Part shown: one piece after another, positions 1 through 9,000 of the stretch
Layout of the letters: every line of letters begins with the position of its first letter
Numbering within the stretch: position 1 is the stretch's first letter
From: Micromonospora inyonensis
GTDB lineage: Bacteria > Actinomycetota > Actinomycetes > Mycobacteriales > Micromonosporaceae
NCBI RefSeq assembly: GCF_900091415.1
Contig: NZ_FMHU01000002.1
Span: 3,472,001 to 3,536,000, forward strand
Direction: 5' to 3'
DNA length: 64,000 nucleotides
The notes under the pieces: generated by a model
Databases searched by the model: none
Seen by the model: the letters and a program-made list of their open reading frames with translations, nothing else
What the model was told of the DNA's origin: nothing
Position numbers and translations under genes: made by a program

Positions 1-619
1 CGGTTCCCTTCTCGACGGGGGCGCCCGCCAGCAGCCGGACCTCGGCGGGCGAGCCGACGACGCGGACGATGCGTCGCTCGACGTCCTCAATGCGCCAGCG
101 GGCACGGCGCAGGTCCTCCGGTCCACGAACGTCGAGGACGTGGACGTAGAGCAGCCCGGCGCTCCGATCGACGTCGATGATCAGGCTCCCCGGCACCAGG
201 GAGAGCACCTCGGCGGTGAGTGCCAGGTTCAGGTCGGTCCGCACCCGCAGCCGTACCGCGATGATCGCGCTGCGCGGCCGGTACCGCGGGCGGACGGCGA
301 CCCAGGCGACGTGGATGCTCGCGCTGACCAGTTGGGCGGCGAACCGCGCCCCGAAGCGCAGCAGGTGGACGGGGCGCAGCCGGCTCTCCAGGGAGACCGG
401 GGGCAGGGGGAAGAACACCAGCACCACCGCCGCGACGGCGCACCCACCGACCAGGTTGCCGAGGGTGAACCGCCCCCAGAACAGGTTCCAGATGAGCACC
501 ATCCAGGCGGCGGCGATCAGCCGCTCCCGCCAGCGGGCGGCGCGGGCCCGGCCAGGGGCCGCCCCGGGGACCAACCGCCGGCGCGGGCCGGACCCGGGGA
601 CCGGCGGGTCGGGGATCAC
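1..619 (-). CDS. mrpE: Mrp-type Na+/H+ antiporter subunit E (3' end outside window)
   Basis: MnhE/MrpE-type membrane subunit of the multisubunit Na+/H+ antiporter. The first 206 codons are visible and open to the window edge. A basic, proline-rich leader (about 35 residues) is followed by two hydrophobic segments containing AAWMVLIWNLFWGR and VGGCAVAAVVLVFF, then the family's cytosolic part with NLALTAEVLSLVPGS. The start is the GTG at 619, whose last bases overlap the TGA of mrpD (GTGA), implying translational coupling. Subunits F and G are expected beyond the left edge. The subunit assignment rests on sequence character plus gene order A-C-D-E. Confidence 0.88.
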   Translation of the reverse strand, partial: MIPDPPVPGSGPRRRLVPGAAPGRARAARWRERLIAAAWMVLIWNLFWGRFTLGNLVGGCAVAAVVLVFFPLPPVSLESRLRPVHLLRFGARFAAQLVSASIHVAWVAVRPRYRPRSAIIAVRLRVRTDLNLALTAEVLSLVPGSLIIDVDRSAGLLYVHVLDVRGPEDLRRARWRIEDVERRIVRVVGSPAEVRLLAGAPVEKGT

Positions 620-2118
620 GGGGTGCCCCCGGGGAAGACGGCCCGCACGTACGGGGTCCGCCGGTGCAGGTCGTCCGCCGCGTCCGCGGTGACCGTGAAG
701 AGCGGCCCGGCGGCGAGGGTGAACGCCACACCGAGCGCGACCAGCGCCACCGTGGAGCCGACCATCAGCCGGGGCAGCCGGGAGGGCGGGTCGTCGGGGA
801 GGGGGCGGGGCGACCGCCAGAAGGCGATGTTCCACACCCGGGAGGCGGCGTAGAGGGTGAGCAGGCTGGTCACCGCCCCGGCGGCCACCAGGGCCCAGGG
901 CAGCGCACCGCCCACCGCCGCCCCGGCCTGGAAGAGGCCGAGCTTGCCGAGGAAACCCGGGAACGGCGGGATCCCGGCGAGGTTCATGGCCGGGACGAAG
1001 AACAGCACGGCGATCAGCGGGGTGACCCGGGCCAGGCCACCGAGGCGGCGCAGGTCGGTGCTGCCGGCCCGCTGTTCGATCAGGCCGGCGACGAGGAAGA
1101 GCGTGGTCTGGACGGTGATGTGGTGCATCACGTAGAAGATCGCGCCGGCGAGCCCGGCCACGGTGCTCAACGCGACCCCGAAGATCATGTAGCCGATGTG
1201 GCTGACCAGGGTGAAGGAGAGCAGTCGCTTCAGGTCGGACTGGGCCACCGCACCGAGGATGCCGACCAGCATGGTCAGCCCGGCCACCACCATCAGCAGC
1301 CCGTCGACGCGCCCGCCGGGGAAGAGCAGCGTCTCGGTACGGATGATCGCGTACACGCCGACCTTGGTGAGCAGGCCGGCGAAGACCGCGGTGACCGGGG
1401 CGGGCGCGGTCGGATAGCTGTCCGGCAGCCACGCCGCCAACGGGAAGACGGCGGCCTTGATGCCGAAGGCGAGCAGCAACATCAGGTGCAGTGCCAGCCC
1501 CAGGTCCGCCGGCAGGGTGTCGAGCCGGCCGGCGAGCTGGGCGAGGTTGAGCGTGCCGGTCGCCGCGTACACCAGCCCCACCCCACTCAGGAAGATCATC
1601 GACGCGAGGACGTTGACCACCACGTACGTCGAGCCGGTACGGATCCGGACGTCGGTGCCGCCCAGGGTGATCAGCGCGTAGCTGGCGGTCAGCAGGACCT
1701 CGAAGCCGACGAAGAGGTTGAACAGGTCACCGGCGAGGAAGGCGTTGGTGATACCGGCGGTCAGCACCAGGTAGGTGGGGTGGAAGATGCTGACCGGGGT
1801 GCCCTCACCGAGGTCGGACTGCCCCTGGCCGATGGAGTAGAGCAACACGCAGAGCGTCACCGCCGCCGAGACGGTCAGCATCAGCGCGGCGAACTGGTCG
1901 GCGACCAGCACGATGCCGACCGGTGGCGTCCAGCCACCGATCCGGACCACCAGCGGGCCGTCGGCGTACGCCCGGACGAGCAGCACCACCGACACGGCCA
2001 GGGTCGCGACGAGCACCAGCACGCTGACCGCCCGCTGCGCCCGCGCCCACGGCAGCACCAGGGTCAGGGCGGCGCCCAGCAACGGCATCACCACCGGCAG
2101 CGGCACCAGGGCGGTCAT
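616..2118 (-). CDS. mrpD: Mrp-type Na+/H+ antiporter subunit D
   Basis: 500-residue polytopic subunit homologous to the proton-pumping subunits of respiratory complex I. The typical core is visible: a conserved membrane Glu in FNLFVGFEVLLTASYAL, the loop segment KAAVFPLAAWLPDSYPTAPAPVTAVFAG with its Lys and proline-broken helix, and LKRLLSFTLVSHIGYM. Acting with MrpA it should form part of the cation/proton path in the membrane. The ATG overlaps the TGA of mrpC and the stop overlaps the GTG of mrpE. Length is normal for the family. Confidence 0.95.
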   Translation of the reverse strand: MTALVPLPVVMPLLGAALTLVLPWARAQRAVSVLVLVATLAVSVVLLVRAYADGPLVVRIGGWTPPVGIVLVADQFAALMLTVSAAVTLCVLLYSIGQGQSDLGEGTPVSIFHPTYLVLTAGITNAFLAGDLFNLFVGFEVLLTASYALITLGGTDVRIRTGSTYVVVNVLASMIFLSGVGLVYAATGTLNLAQLAGRLDTLPADLGLALHLMLLLAFGIKAAVFPLAAWLPDSYPTAPAPVTAVFAGLLTKVGVYAIIRTETLLFPGGRVDGLLMVVAGLTMLVGILGAVAQSDLKRLLSFTLVSHIGYMIFGVALSTVAGLAGAIFYVMHHITVQTTLFLVAGLIEQRAGSTDLRRLGGLARVTPLIAVLFFVPAMNLAGIPPFPGFLGKLGLFQAGAAVGGALPWALVAAGAVTSLLTLYAASRVWNIAFWRSPRPLPDDPPSRLPRLMVGSTVALVALGVAFTLAAGPLFTVTADAADDLHRRTPYVRAVFPGGTP

Positions 2119-2573
2119 CGGTGACCTCCCGGACCGGGGTCCACCTGCTCGGGGTCGTCCCCCGGCCCCTCGCCGCCCGGGTCGGCCGGTTGCGGGGCGT
2201 CCCGGGCGGCGAGCCCCACGATCTGCCGGTCCTCCGGGTCGTCCCTCGTCTCGTCGTGGCCGGTGAGCAACCAGCTCCGGTACGCCACCGCCAGCAGGAA
2301 CGCGGACAGCCCCAGGGTGATCACGATGGCGGTGAGGATCATCGCCTGGGGCAGCGGGTCGCTCATCCGGTCCACCGGCGTGCCGTCGACCAGCGGGGCC
2401 TCCCCGGCCGGGCCGCTGAGTAGGATGAGCACGTTGACCCCGTTGCTGACCAGGATCACACCGAGCAGGATCCGGGTGAGGTTCCGCTCCAGCAGCAGGG
2501 TCACGCCCGCCGCGACGAACACCCCGACGACGAGCGCCAGCACCAGCGTCGGGGCGTTCCCGGAGTTGGTCAC
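2115..2573 (-). CDS. mrpC: Mrp-type Na+/H+ antiporter subunit C
   Basis: NuoK-like subunit, 152 residues. Three hydrophobic helices are visible: TLVLALVVGVFVAAGVTLLL, the NLTRILLGVILVSNGVNVLIL stretch typical of MnhC, and ILTAIVITLGLSAFLLAVAY. A roughly 35-residue acidic, proline-rich tail follows and looks lineage-specific. The GTG at 2573 overlaps the mrpA stop (GTGA) and the gene ends in an ATGA overlap with mrpD. The same DNA is spanned by a much longer 872-codon frame running in from mrpA; only its last part is this gene. Confidence 0.93.
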   Translation of the reverse strand: MTNSGNAPTLVLALVVGVFVAAGVTLLLERNLTRILLGVILVSNGVNVLILLSGPAGEAPLVDGTPVDRMSDPLPQAMILTAIVITLGLSAFLLAVAYRSWLLTGHDETRDDPEDRQIVGLAARDAPQPADPGGEGPGDDPEQVDPGPGGHR

Positions 2574-5404
2574 CGTTGCCCTCCCCGCCGCTCGGCGGCC
2601 AGTCCCCGGTCCGCCTCCCCGCCGATCTGGATCTGGCGGTCCACCTCCGCGCCGAGGGTGCGCAGGACGTCCAGCGCCAGGCCGACGACGACCAGGTAGA
2701 CCCCGATGTCGAAGACGAGGGACGTGACCAGGTAGAAGTCGCCGATTCCGGGCAGGCTCAGGTCGATTCGGCTGCTCTCCAGCAGCGTCCCGCTGGCCAG
2801 CAGCGCGACCACCCCGCTGCCCACGGCGGTCCCCAGCCCGACGCCGAGCACCGTGCCGGCTCCCACCGGGGCGGCGTCCTCCAGCTCGTACCGGCCGCCG
2901 GCCAGGTAGCGCAGGGTCAACGCCAACCCCGCCACCAGCCCACCGACGAAGCCGCCCCCCGGCGCGTTGTGCCCGGAGAAGAGCAGGAAGAGGGAGAAGA
3001 GCACGACGCTGTGGAAGATCAGCCGGGTGACCACCTCGAAGACCAGCGACCGTCGGCGTTCGTGCAGGGTCGGCCCGCCCCGCAGCCAGACCCGTCGACC
3101 CGGCTCGGGGCGGCCGCCGGACACGCCCCGGCGACGCGGGCGGGGGTCGGTGCGGGACCGTTCGAAGATCAGGCTGGCCACGCCGGTGGCCGCCACCACG
3201 AGTACCGAGATCTCGCCGACGGTGTCCCACGCGCGGATGTCGACCAGGATCACGTTGACCACGTTCCGGCCGTGTCCCTCCTCGACGGCGAGTGGCGGGA
3301 AGTCCACCGAGACCGGGGGGAGGCGACGGCTGCCGGCCGCCGCGACGGCCAGCCCGGCGAGGGCCGCGCCGACCGCCACCCCGATCCCCCGGCGGATCCA
3401 CCGGCTGCGCCGCAGGGGGCGGACCGAGAAGCGGGGCGGCAGCCGGCGCAACGCCAACACGAAGAAGGTGATCGTCGCGGTCTCGACGAGGATCTGGGTC
3501 AGCGCCAGATCGGGTGCGCCGTGCACCACGAAGATCATCGCGGTGCCGTATCCGGTCACCCCGACCAGCAACATCGCGGTCAGCCGGGTGCGGGCGGCCA
3601 CGGCGAGCACCGCCGCCACCGCGACGACGAGGCCCACCAGCAGCTGCACCGGGCTGTCCCAGAGCCGGGTGGGCACCGGCCAGGGCCGGACCAGCAGCAT
3701 CGCCCCGCCGGGGAGCACCACCAGGACGACGAGGATGGTGCCGAGGTACTGCGGCAGGGAGCCGCGCTGGATCCGGCTGGTCAGCTCGATCGCGACCCGG
3801 TCGAAGGCGTGGACGGTCCGCTCGTACACGTCCACGCCCGGCACCGGGGCGCGTAGCCGGGCCAGCACGGGGGCGAGCGCGCCCCGCAGCAGGAAGAGCA
3901 GCCCACCGGTGCCGAGCACCAGCAGGGACAACCAGAACGCGGGCTGGAGCCCGGACCAGAGCGCCAGCGGGTGGTCGCCGCCGGGAAACGCCTCGGCGTA
4001 CGGGGTGAGGAGCGCACCGACCGGCCCGGCGAGCGGCCCGAGGAGGAGACCGGTGAGGGCCAGCAGGGCCGGTGGGACCACGAGCGCGCCGGCCGGCCGC
4101 TCGACGGGCACCGGGTCGACGCCGGGTTTCCCGCCGAAGGCCCCCCAGAGGAACCGGACGCTGTAGGCGACGGTGAAGACCGACCCGACCAGCACGACGC
4201 CGAGGGCGAGCGGGTCGTCGAGGAACGCGTACAGCACGGCCTCCTTGGCGACGAACCCGACCAGCGGCGGGACGCCGGCCATCGACGCGGCGGCGAGAAC
4301 GGCGACGATCCAGAGCAGCGGCAGCCGACGCCGCAGCCCGGTCAGCTCGCGCAGGTCCCGGGTGCCGGTGACGTGGTCGACGACGCCGACCACCAGGAAC
4401 AGGGTCGCCTTGAACAGGGCGTGGGCCAGCAGCAGCGCCAGTCCGGCCAGCGCCGCCTCCCGGGTGCCCGCGCCGGTCACCGCCACGAGCAGGCCGAGCT
4501 GGCTCAGCGTCCCGTACGCCAGCAGCAGCTTCAGGTCGGTCTGGCGCAGCGCCGCCCAGCCGCCGACGACCAGGGTGGCGAGCCCGGCCACGGTGGTGAC
4601 CGGCCGCCAGGGCGGGGTGTGGGCCAGTACCGGGGCCAGCAGCCCGACCAGGTAGACGCCGGCCTTGACCATGGCCGCCGCGTGCAGGTAGGCGCTGACC
4701 GGGGTGGGTGCGGCCATCGCCGCCGGCAGCCACGCGGTGAACGGCAGGAGGGCCGACTTCGCCAGCGCCCCCGTCAGCACGAGCAGGACGGCGACGGTCA
4801 GGTACCCACCGTCGGGCGGCACCTCGGTGATCTCCGACCAGCGGTAGGTGCCGGCCCGTTGCCCGAGCATGACGAACCCGACCAGCATCGCCAGCCCGCC
4901 CAGCGTGGTGACGGTCAACGCCTGGGCGGCGGCCCAGCGGCTCGCCCGCCGCTCCGGATCGTGCCCGATCAGCAGGTACGAGAAGACCGTGGTGAGTTCC
5001 CAGCAGACGTAGAGCAGGAGCAGGTTGTCGGCGAGGACGAGCCCGAGCATCGCCCCGGCGAAGGCGACGAGGACGCCGGCGAACCGGCCGAGCTCCGGCT
5101 CACCCGGGGCTAGGTAGCCGGCGCAGTACACCAGCACCAGCGCACCGATCCCGCCGACCAGCAGGGTCATCAGCCAGGAGAGGGTGGTCATCCGGAACGT
5201 CAGGTCGAGCTGGAGGTGGCGGATCCAGGAGTGGTTCTCGACCAGGGCGGCCCCGTCACGTACCGCCGGGGTCCACGCCAGCGCCCAGCCGAACGCGGCG
5301 GCAGGTGCCAGGGCCAGCGGATAACAGGCCCGTGGTCCCCACCACCGGACCAGCAGCGGCGCGAGCAGAGCCGCCACGAAGTGGAGGATCAGCAGTACGA
5401 GCAC
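2570..5404 (-). CDS. mrpA: Mrp-type Na+/H+ antiporter subunit A with fused B domain
   Basis: 944-residue first subunit of the antiporter, combining an NuoL/ND5-like N-terminal half with a C-terminal MrpB-type domain. Landmarks are CWELTTVFSYLLIG, KSALLPFTAWLPAAMAAPTPVSAYLHAAAMVKAGVYL cut by prolines, HALFKATLFLVVGVVDHVTGTRD, and near the end the MnhB signature SGHNAPGGGFVGGLVAG. No separate mrpB lies between A and C, consistent with the actinobacterial fusion. The GTG at 5404 has a GGAGG ribosome-binding site 5 nt upstream and begins a hydrophobic helix. It leads the A-C-D-E chain, in which every downstream start overlaps the preceding stop. Confidence 0.95.
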   Translation of the reverse strand: MLVLLILHFVAALLAPLLVRWWGPRACYPLALAPAAAFGWALAWTPAVRDGAALVENHSWIRHLQLDLTFRMTTLSWLMTLLVGGIGALVLVYCAGYLAPGEPELGRFAGVLVAFAGAMLGLVLADNLLLLYVCWELTTVFSYLLIGHDPERRASRWAAAQALTVTTLGGLAMLVGFVMLGQRAGTYRWSEITEVPPDGGYLTVAVLLVLTGALAKSALLPFTAWLPAAMAAPTPVSAYLHAAAMVKAGVYLVGLLAPVLAHTPPWRPVTTVAGLATLVVGGWAALRQTDLKLLLAYGTLSQLGLLVAVTGAGTREAALAGLALLLAHALFKATLFLVVGVVDHVTGTRDLRELTGLRRRLPLLWIVAVLAAASMAGVPPLVGFVAKEAVLYAFLDDPLALGVVLVGSVFTVAYSVRFLWGAFGGKPGVDPVPVERPAGALVVPPALLALTGLLLGPLAGPVGALLTPYAEAFPGGDHPLALWSGLQPAFWLSLLVLGTGGLLFLLRGALAPVLARLRAPVPGVDVYERTVHAFDRVAIELTSRIQRGSLPQYLGTILVVLVVLPGGAMLLVRPWPVPTRLWDSPVQLLVGLVVAVAAVLAVAARTRLTAMLLVGVTGYGTAMIFVVHGAPDLALTQILVETATITFFVLALRRLPPRFSVRPLRRSRWIRRGIGVAVGAALAGLAVAAAGSRRLPPVSVDFPPLAVEEGHGRNVVNVILVDIRAWDTVGEISVLVVAATGVASLIFERSRTDPRPRRRGVSGGRPEPGRRVWLRGGPTLHERRRSLVFEVVTRLIFHSVVLFSLFLLFSGHNAPGGGFVGGLVAGLALTLRYLAGGRYELEDAAPVGAGTVLGVGLGTAVGSGVVALLASGTLLESSRIDLSLPGIGDFYLVTSLVFDIGVYLVVVGLALDVLRTLGAEVDRQIQIGGEADRGLAAERRGGQR

Positions 5405-5509
5405 GCGTCCTCCCGGTCGGTGGCAGCGCCCGGCAGGGCACTCTCCGGCTACCAGGGATCACACGTCAGCGGACGGGACCTATGGGGCGTTTCGCGAAAA
5501 ACACCCGGA

Positions 5510-5881
5510 TTACCACCCGGTCGGGACGGGGGGCTCGCGCAACGCGCGCTCGCGGCGGGTCTCCACCAGCAGGTCCGGGCGACCGAGTTGGAGGGCGACC
5601 CGGTTGGCCAGCCGCTGCGCGGCGGCGAGGGACCGCACGGAGAGCAACTGACCCCGGCTCTCCCGGCGCAGGACGAAGTAGTGCACGGCGGCCCGCACCT
5701 GGGCGCGGTCGGCGGCACTGGCCTGGGCGGTCTGCACGACCAGCTCCCGCAGGCACCGGGCGAGCCGCTCGGCCAGCTCCAGCTCGGGCCCGTGCAGACC
5801 GACGCGGACGGCGGCGAGATGACTGTCGACCTTTCGGATGAGCACATCGGTGCCGGGCTCCGAGCCTCGCTCCACGGCCAT
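5510..5881 (-). CDS. hypothetical protein, helical, 123 aa
   Basis: Not recognised. The 123-residue product has no signal peptide or membrane segment and is rich in Ala, Arg and Leu, with a predicted helical middle (ELELAERLARCLRELVVQTA) and a hydrophobic-basic motif VRAAVHYFVLRRES. It looks like a small cytosolic actinobacterial protein. The ATG at 5881 follows a strong ribosome-binding site (GGGGAGGGGAG). Upstream on the same strand are a TACAGT -10-like hexamer and an AT-rich palindrome, so expression is probably regulated. It lies 105 bp from the mrp operon and may be transcribed toward it. Confidence 0.7.
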   Translation of the reverse strand: MAVERGSEPGTDVLIRKVDSHLAAVRVGLHGPELELAERLARCLRELVVQTAQASAADRAQVRAAVHYFVLRRESRGQLLSVRSLAAAQRLANRVALQLGRPDLLVETRRERALREPPVPTGW

Positions 5882-5919
5882 CCGGCTCCCCTCCCCCGAC
5901 CGGCGATGCGGGAGAAGTT

Positions 5920-5964
5920 ACTGTAAGTCTCCATGCAGAAGCAAGCAGTTAAGTAAGACTTAAC
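5920..5964 (-). promoter_or_regulatory. promoter with AT-rich operator-like palindrome
   Basis: On the minus strand TACAGT (5920-5925) is a good -10 match about 40 nt upstream of the ATG at 5881. Farther upstream, 5948-5964 reads GTTAAGTAAGACTTAAC, a perfect 7-bp inverted repeat with a 3-nt spacer. It stands out in a very GC-rich background and sits where a regulator could overlap or flank the -35 region. The binding protein is unknown. Confidence 0.5.
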
Positions 5965-6058
5965 GTGCAAGCCCCCCATCTTCTCCCGTAAGAAGCCCAG
6001 CCGGACACCGTTCCCGGTCCGACCGACGCGCGGACGGGGCGTTGTCGGACCCGCGCGG

Positions 6059-6071
6059 CAGGATGGGAGAC
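6059..6071 (+). promoter_or_regulatory. -10-like hexamer positioned for leaderless start
   Basis: CAGGAT at 6059-6064 lies 7 nt upstream of the GTG at 6072, the usual spacing for a leaderless actinobacterial promoter. It overlaps the alternative ATG at 6063, which argues for the GTG. Confidence 0.4.
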
Positions 6072-9000
6072 GTGACGGAGATGCTGGCGGAGTTCGGCGC
6101 ACCGACGCGGGAGTGGTTCACCGCCGCCTTCGCCGCGCCCACGCCCGCGCAGGCGGGCGCGTGGCGGGCGGTCGCCGCCGGACGACACGCGCTGGTCGTC
6201 GCCCCCACCGGCTCCGGCAAGACGCTCGCCGCGTTCCTCTGGTCCCTGGACCGGCTGGCCCGGGAGCCGGTGCCGGACGACCGGCGGCGACGCTGCCGGG
6301 TGCTCTACGTCAGTCCGCTCAAGGCCCTGGCGGTGGACGTCGAGCGGAACCTGCGCACCCCGCTGGCGGGCATCCGGCAGGCGGCCACCCGGCTCGGGGT
6401 CGCACCGCCGGACGTCACCGTCGGGATGCGCACCGGTGACACCCCCGCCGACGAGCGCCGGGCCTTCGCACGCACCCCGCCGGACGTCCTCATCACCACC
6501 CCGGAGTCACTGTTCCTGCTGCTCACCTCGGCGGCGCGGGACTCCCTGCGCGGAGTCGAGACGGTCATCCTCGACGAGGTGCACGCGGTGGCCGGCACGA
6601 AACGCGGCGCGCACCTGGCGCTCTCCCTGGAACGCCTCGACGAACTCCTCCCCCGGCCGGCGCAGCGGATCGGCCTGTCCGCGACGGTCCGTCCGATCGA
6701 CGCCTGCGCCCGGTTCCTGGGCGGCTCCCGGCCGGTCGACGTGGTGCAGCCACCGTCCGCCAAGACCATCGAGCTCAGCGTCCAGGTGCCGGTGGCGGAC
6801 ATGGCCCGGCTCGACGAGGTCGAACCCTCCGAGGACGACCTCGGCGGCCCCGGCCCCCGCCGGGCCTCGATCTGGCCGGCGGTGGAGGAGCGGGTCCTCG
6901 CCCTGGTCCGGACACACCGCTCGACGATCGTCTTCACCAACTCGCGACGCAGTGCCGAACGGCTCTGCGCCCGCCTCAACGAGCTGGCCGCCGACCCGCC
7001 ACCCGAGCCGGCGTCACCCCGACCGCCGGCCGAGATCGTCGCCCAGTCCGGCACCGCCGACGGGGCCGCCCCGGTGATCGCCCGCGCCCACCACGGCAGC
7101 GTCTCCCGGGAGGAGCGCAAGCACATCGAGGAGGCGCTCAAGTCCGGGCAGCTGCCCTGCGTGGTCGCCACCTCCAGCCTGGAGCTGGGCATCGACATGG
7201 GCGCGGTCGACCTGGTCGTGCAGATCGAGGCGCCGCCGAGCGTGGCGGCCGGCCTGCAACGCGTCGGCCGGGCCGGACACCAGGTCGGCGCGGTCTCCCG
7301 GGGCGTGGTCTTCCCCAAGCACCGGGGCGACCTGCTCTCGTGCGCGGTGGTGGCGGACCGGATGGCCGCCGGGGCGATCGAGGAACTGCACCACCCGCGC
7401 AACCCGCTCGACGTGCTCGCCCAGCAGATCGTCGCGATGGTCGCGCTCGAACCGTGGCGGGTCGACGAGCTGGCCGCCGTGGTCCGCCGGGCCGCCCCCT
7501 TCGCCGAACTGCCCGACTCCGCCCTGCACGCGGTGCTGGACATGCTCTCCGGGCGGTACCCGTCGACCGCCTTCGCCGAGCTGCGTCCCCGCCTGGTCTG
7601 GGACCGCGCCACCGACGTGCTGACCGGCCGGCAGGGCGCGCAGCGGCTCGCGGTCACCAGCGGCGGGACCATCCCGGACCGGGGGCTGTTCGGCGTCTTC
7701 CTGGCCGGGGCGGAACGCGCCGCCCGGGTCGGCGAGCTGGACGAGGAGATGGTCTACGAGTCCCGGGTGGGTGACGTCTTCCTGCTCGGCTCCTCGTCCT
7801 GGCGGATCGAGGAGATCACCCCGGACCGGGTGCTGGTCTCCCCCGCCCCCGGGCAGGCCGCCCGGATGCCGTTCTGGAAGGGCGACCAGGCGGGCCGCCC
7901 GGTCGAGCTGGGCCGGGCGATCGGAGCCCGGGTGCGGGCACTGCTACGGCAGGACGACGAGTCCGCGCTGGCGACGCTGCGCGCCGGTGGGCTGGACGAC
8001 TGGGCCGCCGGCAACCTGATGGCCTACCTGCGCGAGCAGCAGGCCGCCACGCGGTCCCTCCCGGACGACCGGACGGTGGTGGTCGAGCGGTTCCGCGACG
8101 AGCTGGGCGACTGGCGGCTGGCCGTGCACAGCGTGCTCGGCGCCCGGGTCAACGGGCCGTGGGCGCTGGCGATCGGCCGCCGGCTGGCCGAACGGTACGG
8201 CGTGGACGCCCAGGTGATGCCCGCCGACGACGGCATCGTGGTCCGCCTTCCGGACACCGCCGACGCCCCGCCCGGCGCCGACGTGGTCGCCTTCGACCCG
8301 GACGAGATCACCCAGCTCGTCGAGGAGTCGGTCGGCACGTCGGCGCTCTTCGCCGCCCGGTTCCGCGAGTGCGCGGCCCGGTCGCTGCTGCTCCCCCGCC
8401 GGGACCCACGCCGCCGCCAGCCGCTCTGGCAGCAACGGCAACGGGCCGCGCAGCTGCTCGACGTCGCCCGGGAGTACGGCGACTTCCCGGTCACCCTGGA
8501 GGCGGCCCGCGAGTGCCTCCAGGACGTGTTCGACCTGCCCGCGCTGACCACGCTGATGCGGGAACTGGCCACCCGGCGGGTCCGCCTGGTCGAGGTGGAG
8601 ACGTCCCCGCCGTCGCCGTTCGCCCGCTCGCTGCTGTTCGGATATGTCGGTGCGTTCCTCTACGAGGGGGACGCCCCGCTGGCCGAACGGCGGGCCGCTG
8701 CCCTGGCGCTGGACTCCGGTCTCCTCGGCGAGCTGCTCGGCCGGGTCGACCTGCGCGAACTGCTCGACCCCACGGTGCTCGCCGAGACCGACCGGCAGCT
8801 GCGCTGGCTGACCGAGCAGCGCCGGCCCCGCGACGCCGAGGACGTGGTGGAACTGCTGCGGGTGCTCGGCGACCTGACCGACGCGGAGCTGGCCGAGCGG
8901 GGCGTACCGGCGGACTGGCCGACCGGACTGGCCGCCGCCCGCCGGGTGCTGCGGCTGCGGATCGCCGGCCAGGAGCGCTGGGTCGGCGTGGAGGACGCCG

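Noticed and set aside
2115..4733. 872-codon open frame on the minus strand within mrpA-mrpC
   Set aside because: All but its last ~150 codons is an Arg/Pro/Gly-rich shadow of mrpA; only the mrpC end is real.
6042..6071. Upstream TTG/ATG starts for lhr
   Set aside because: The CAGGAT -10-like hexamer overlaps ATG 6063, favouring GTG 6072; kept only as alternatives.
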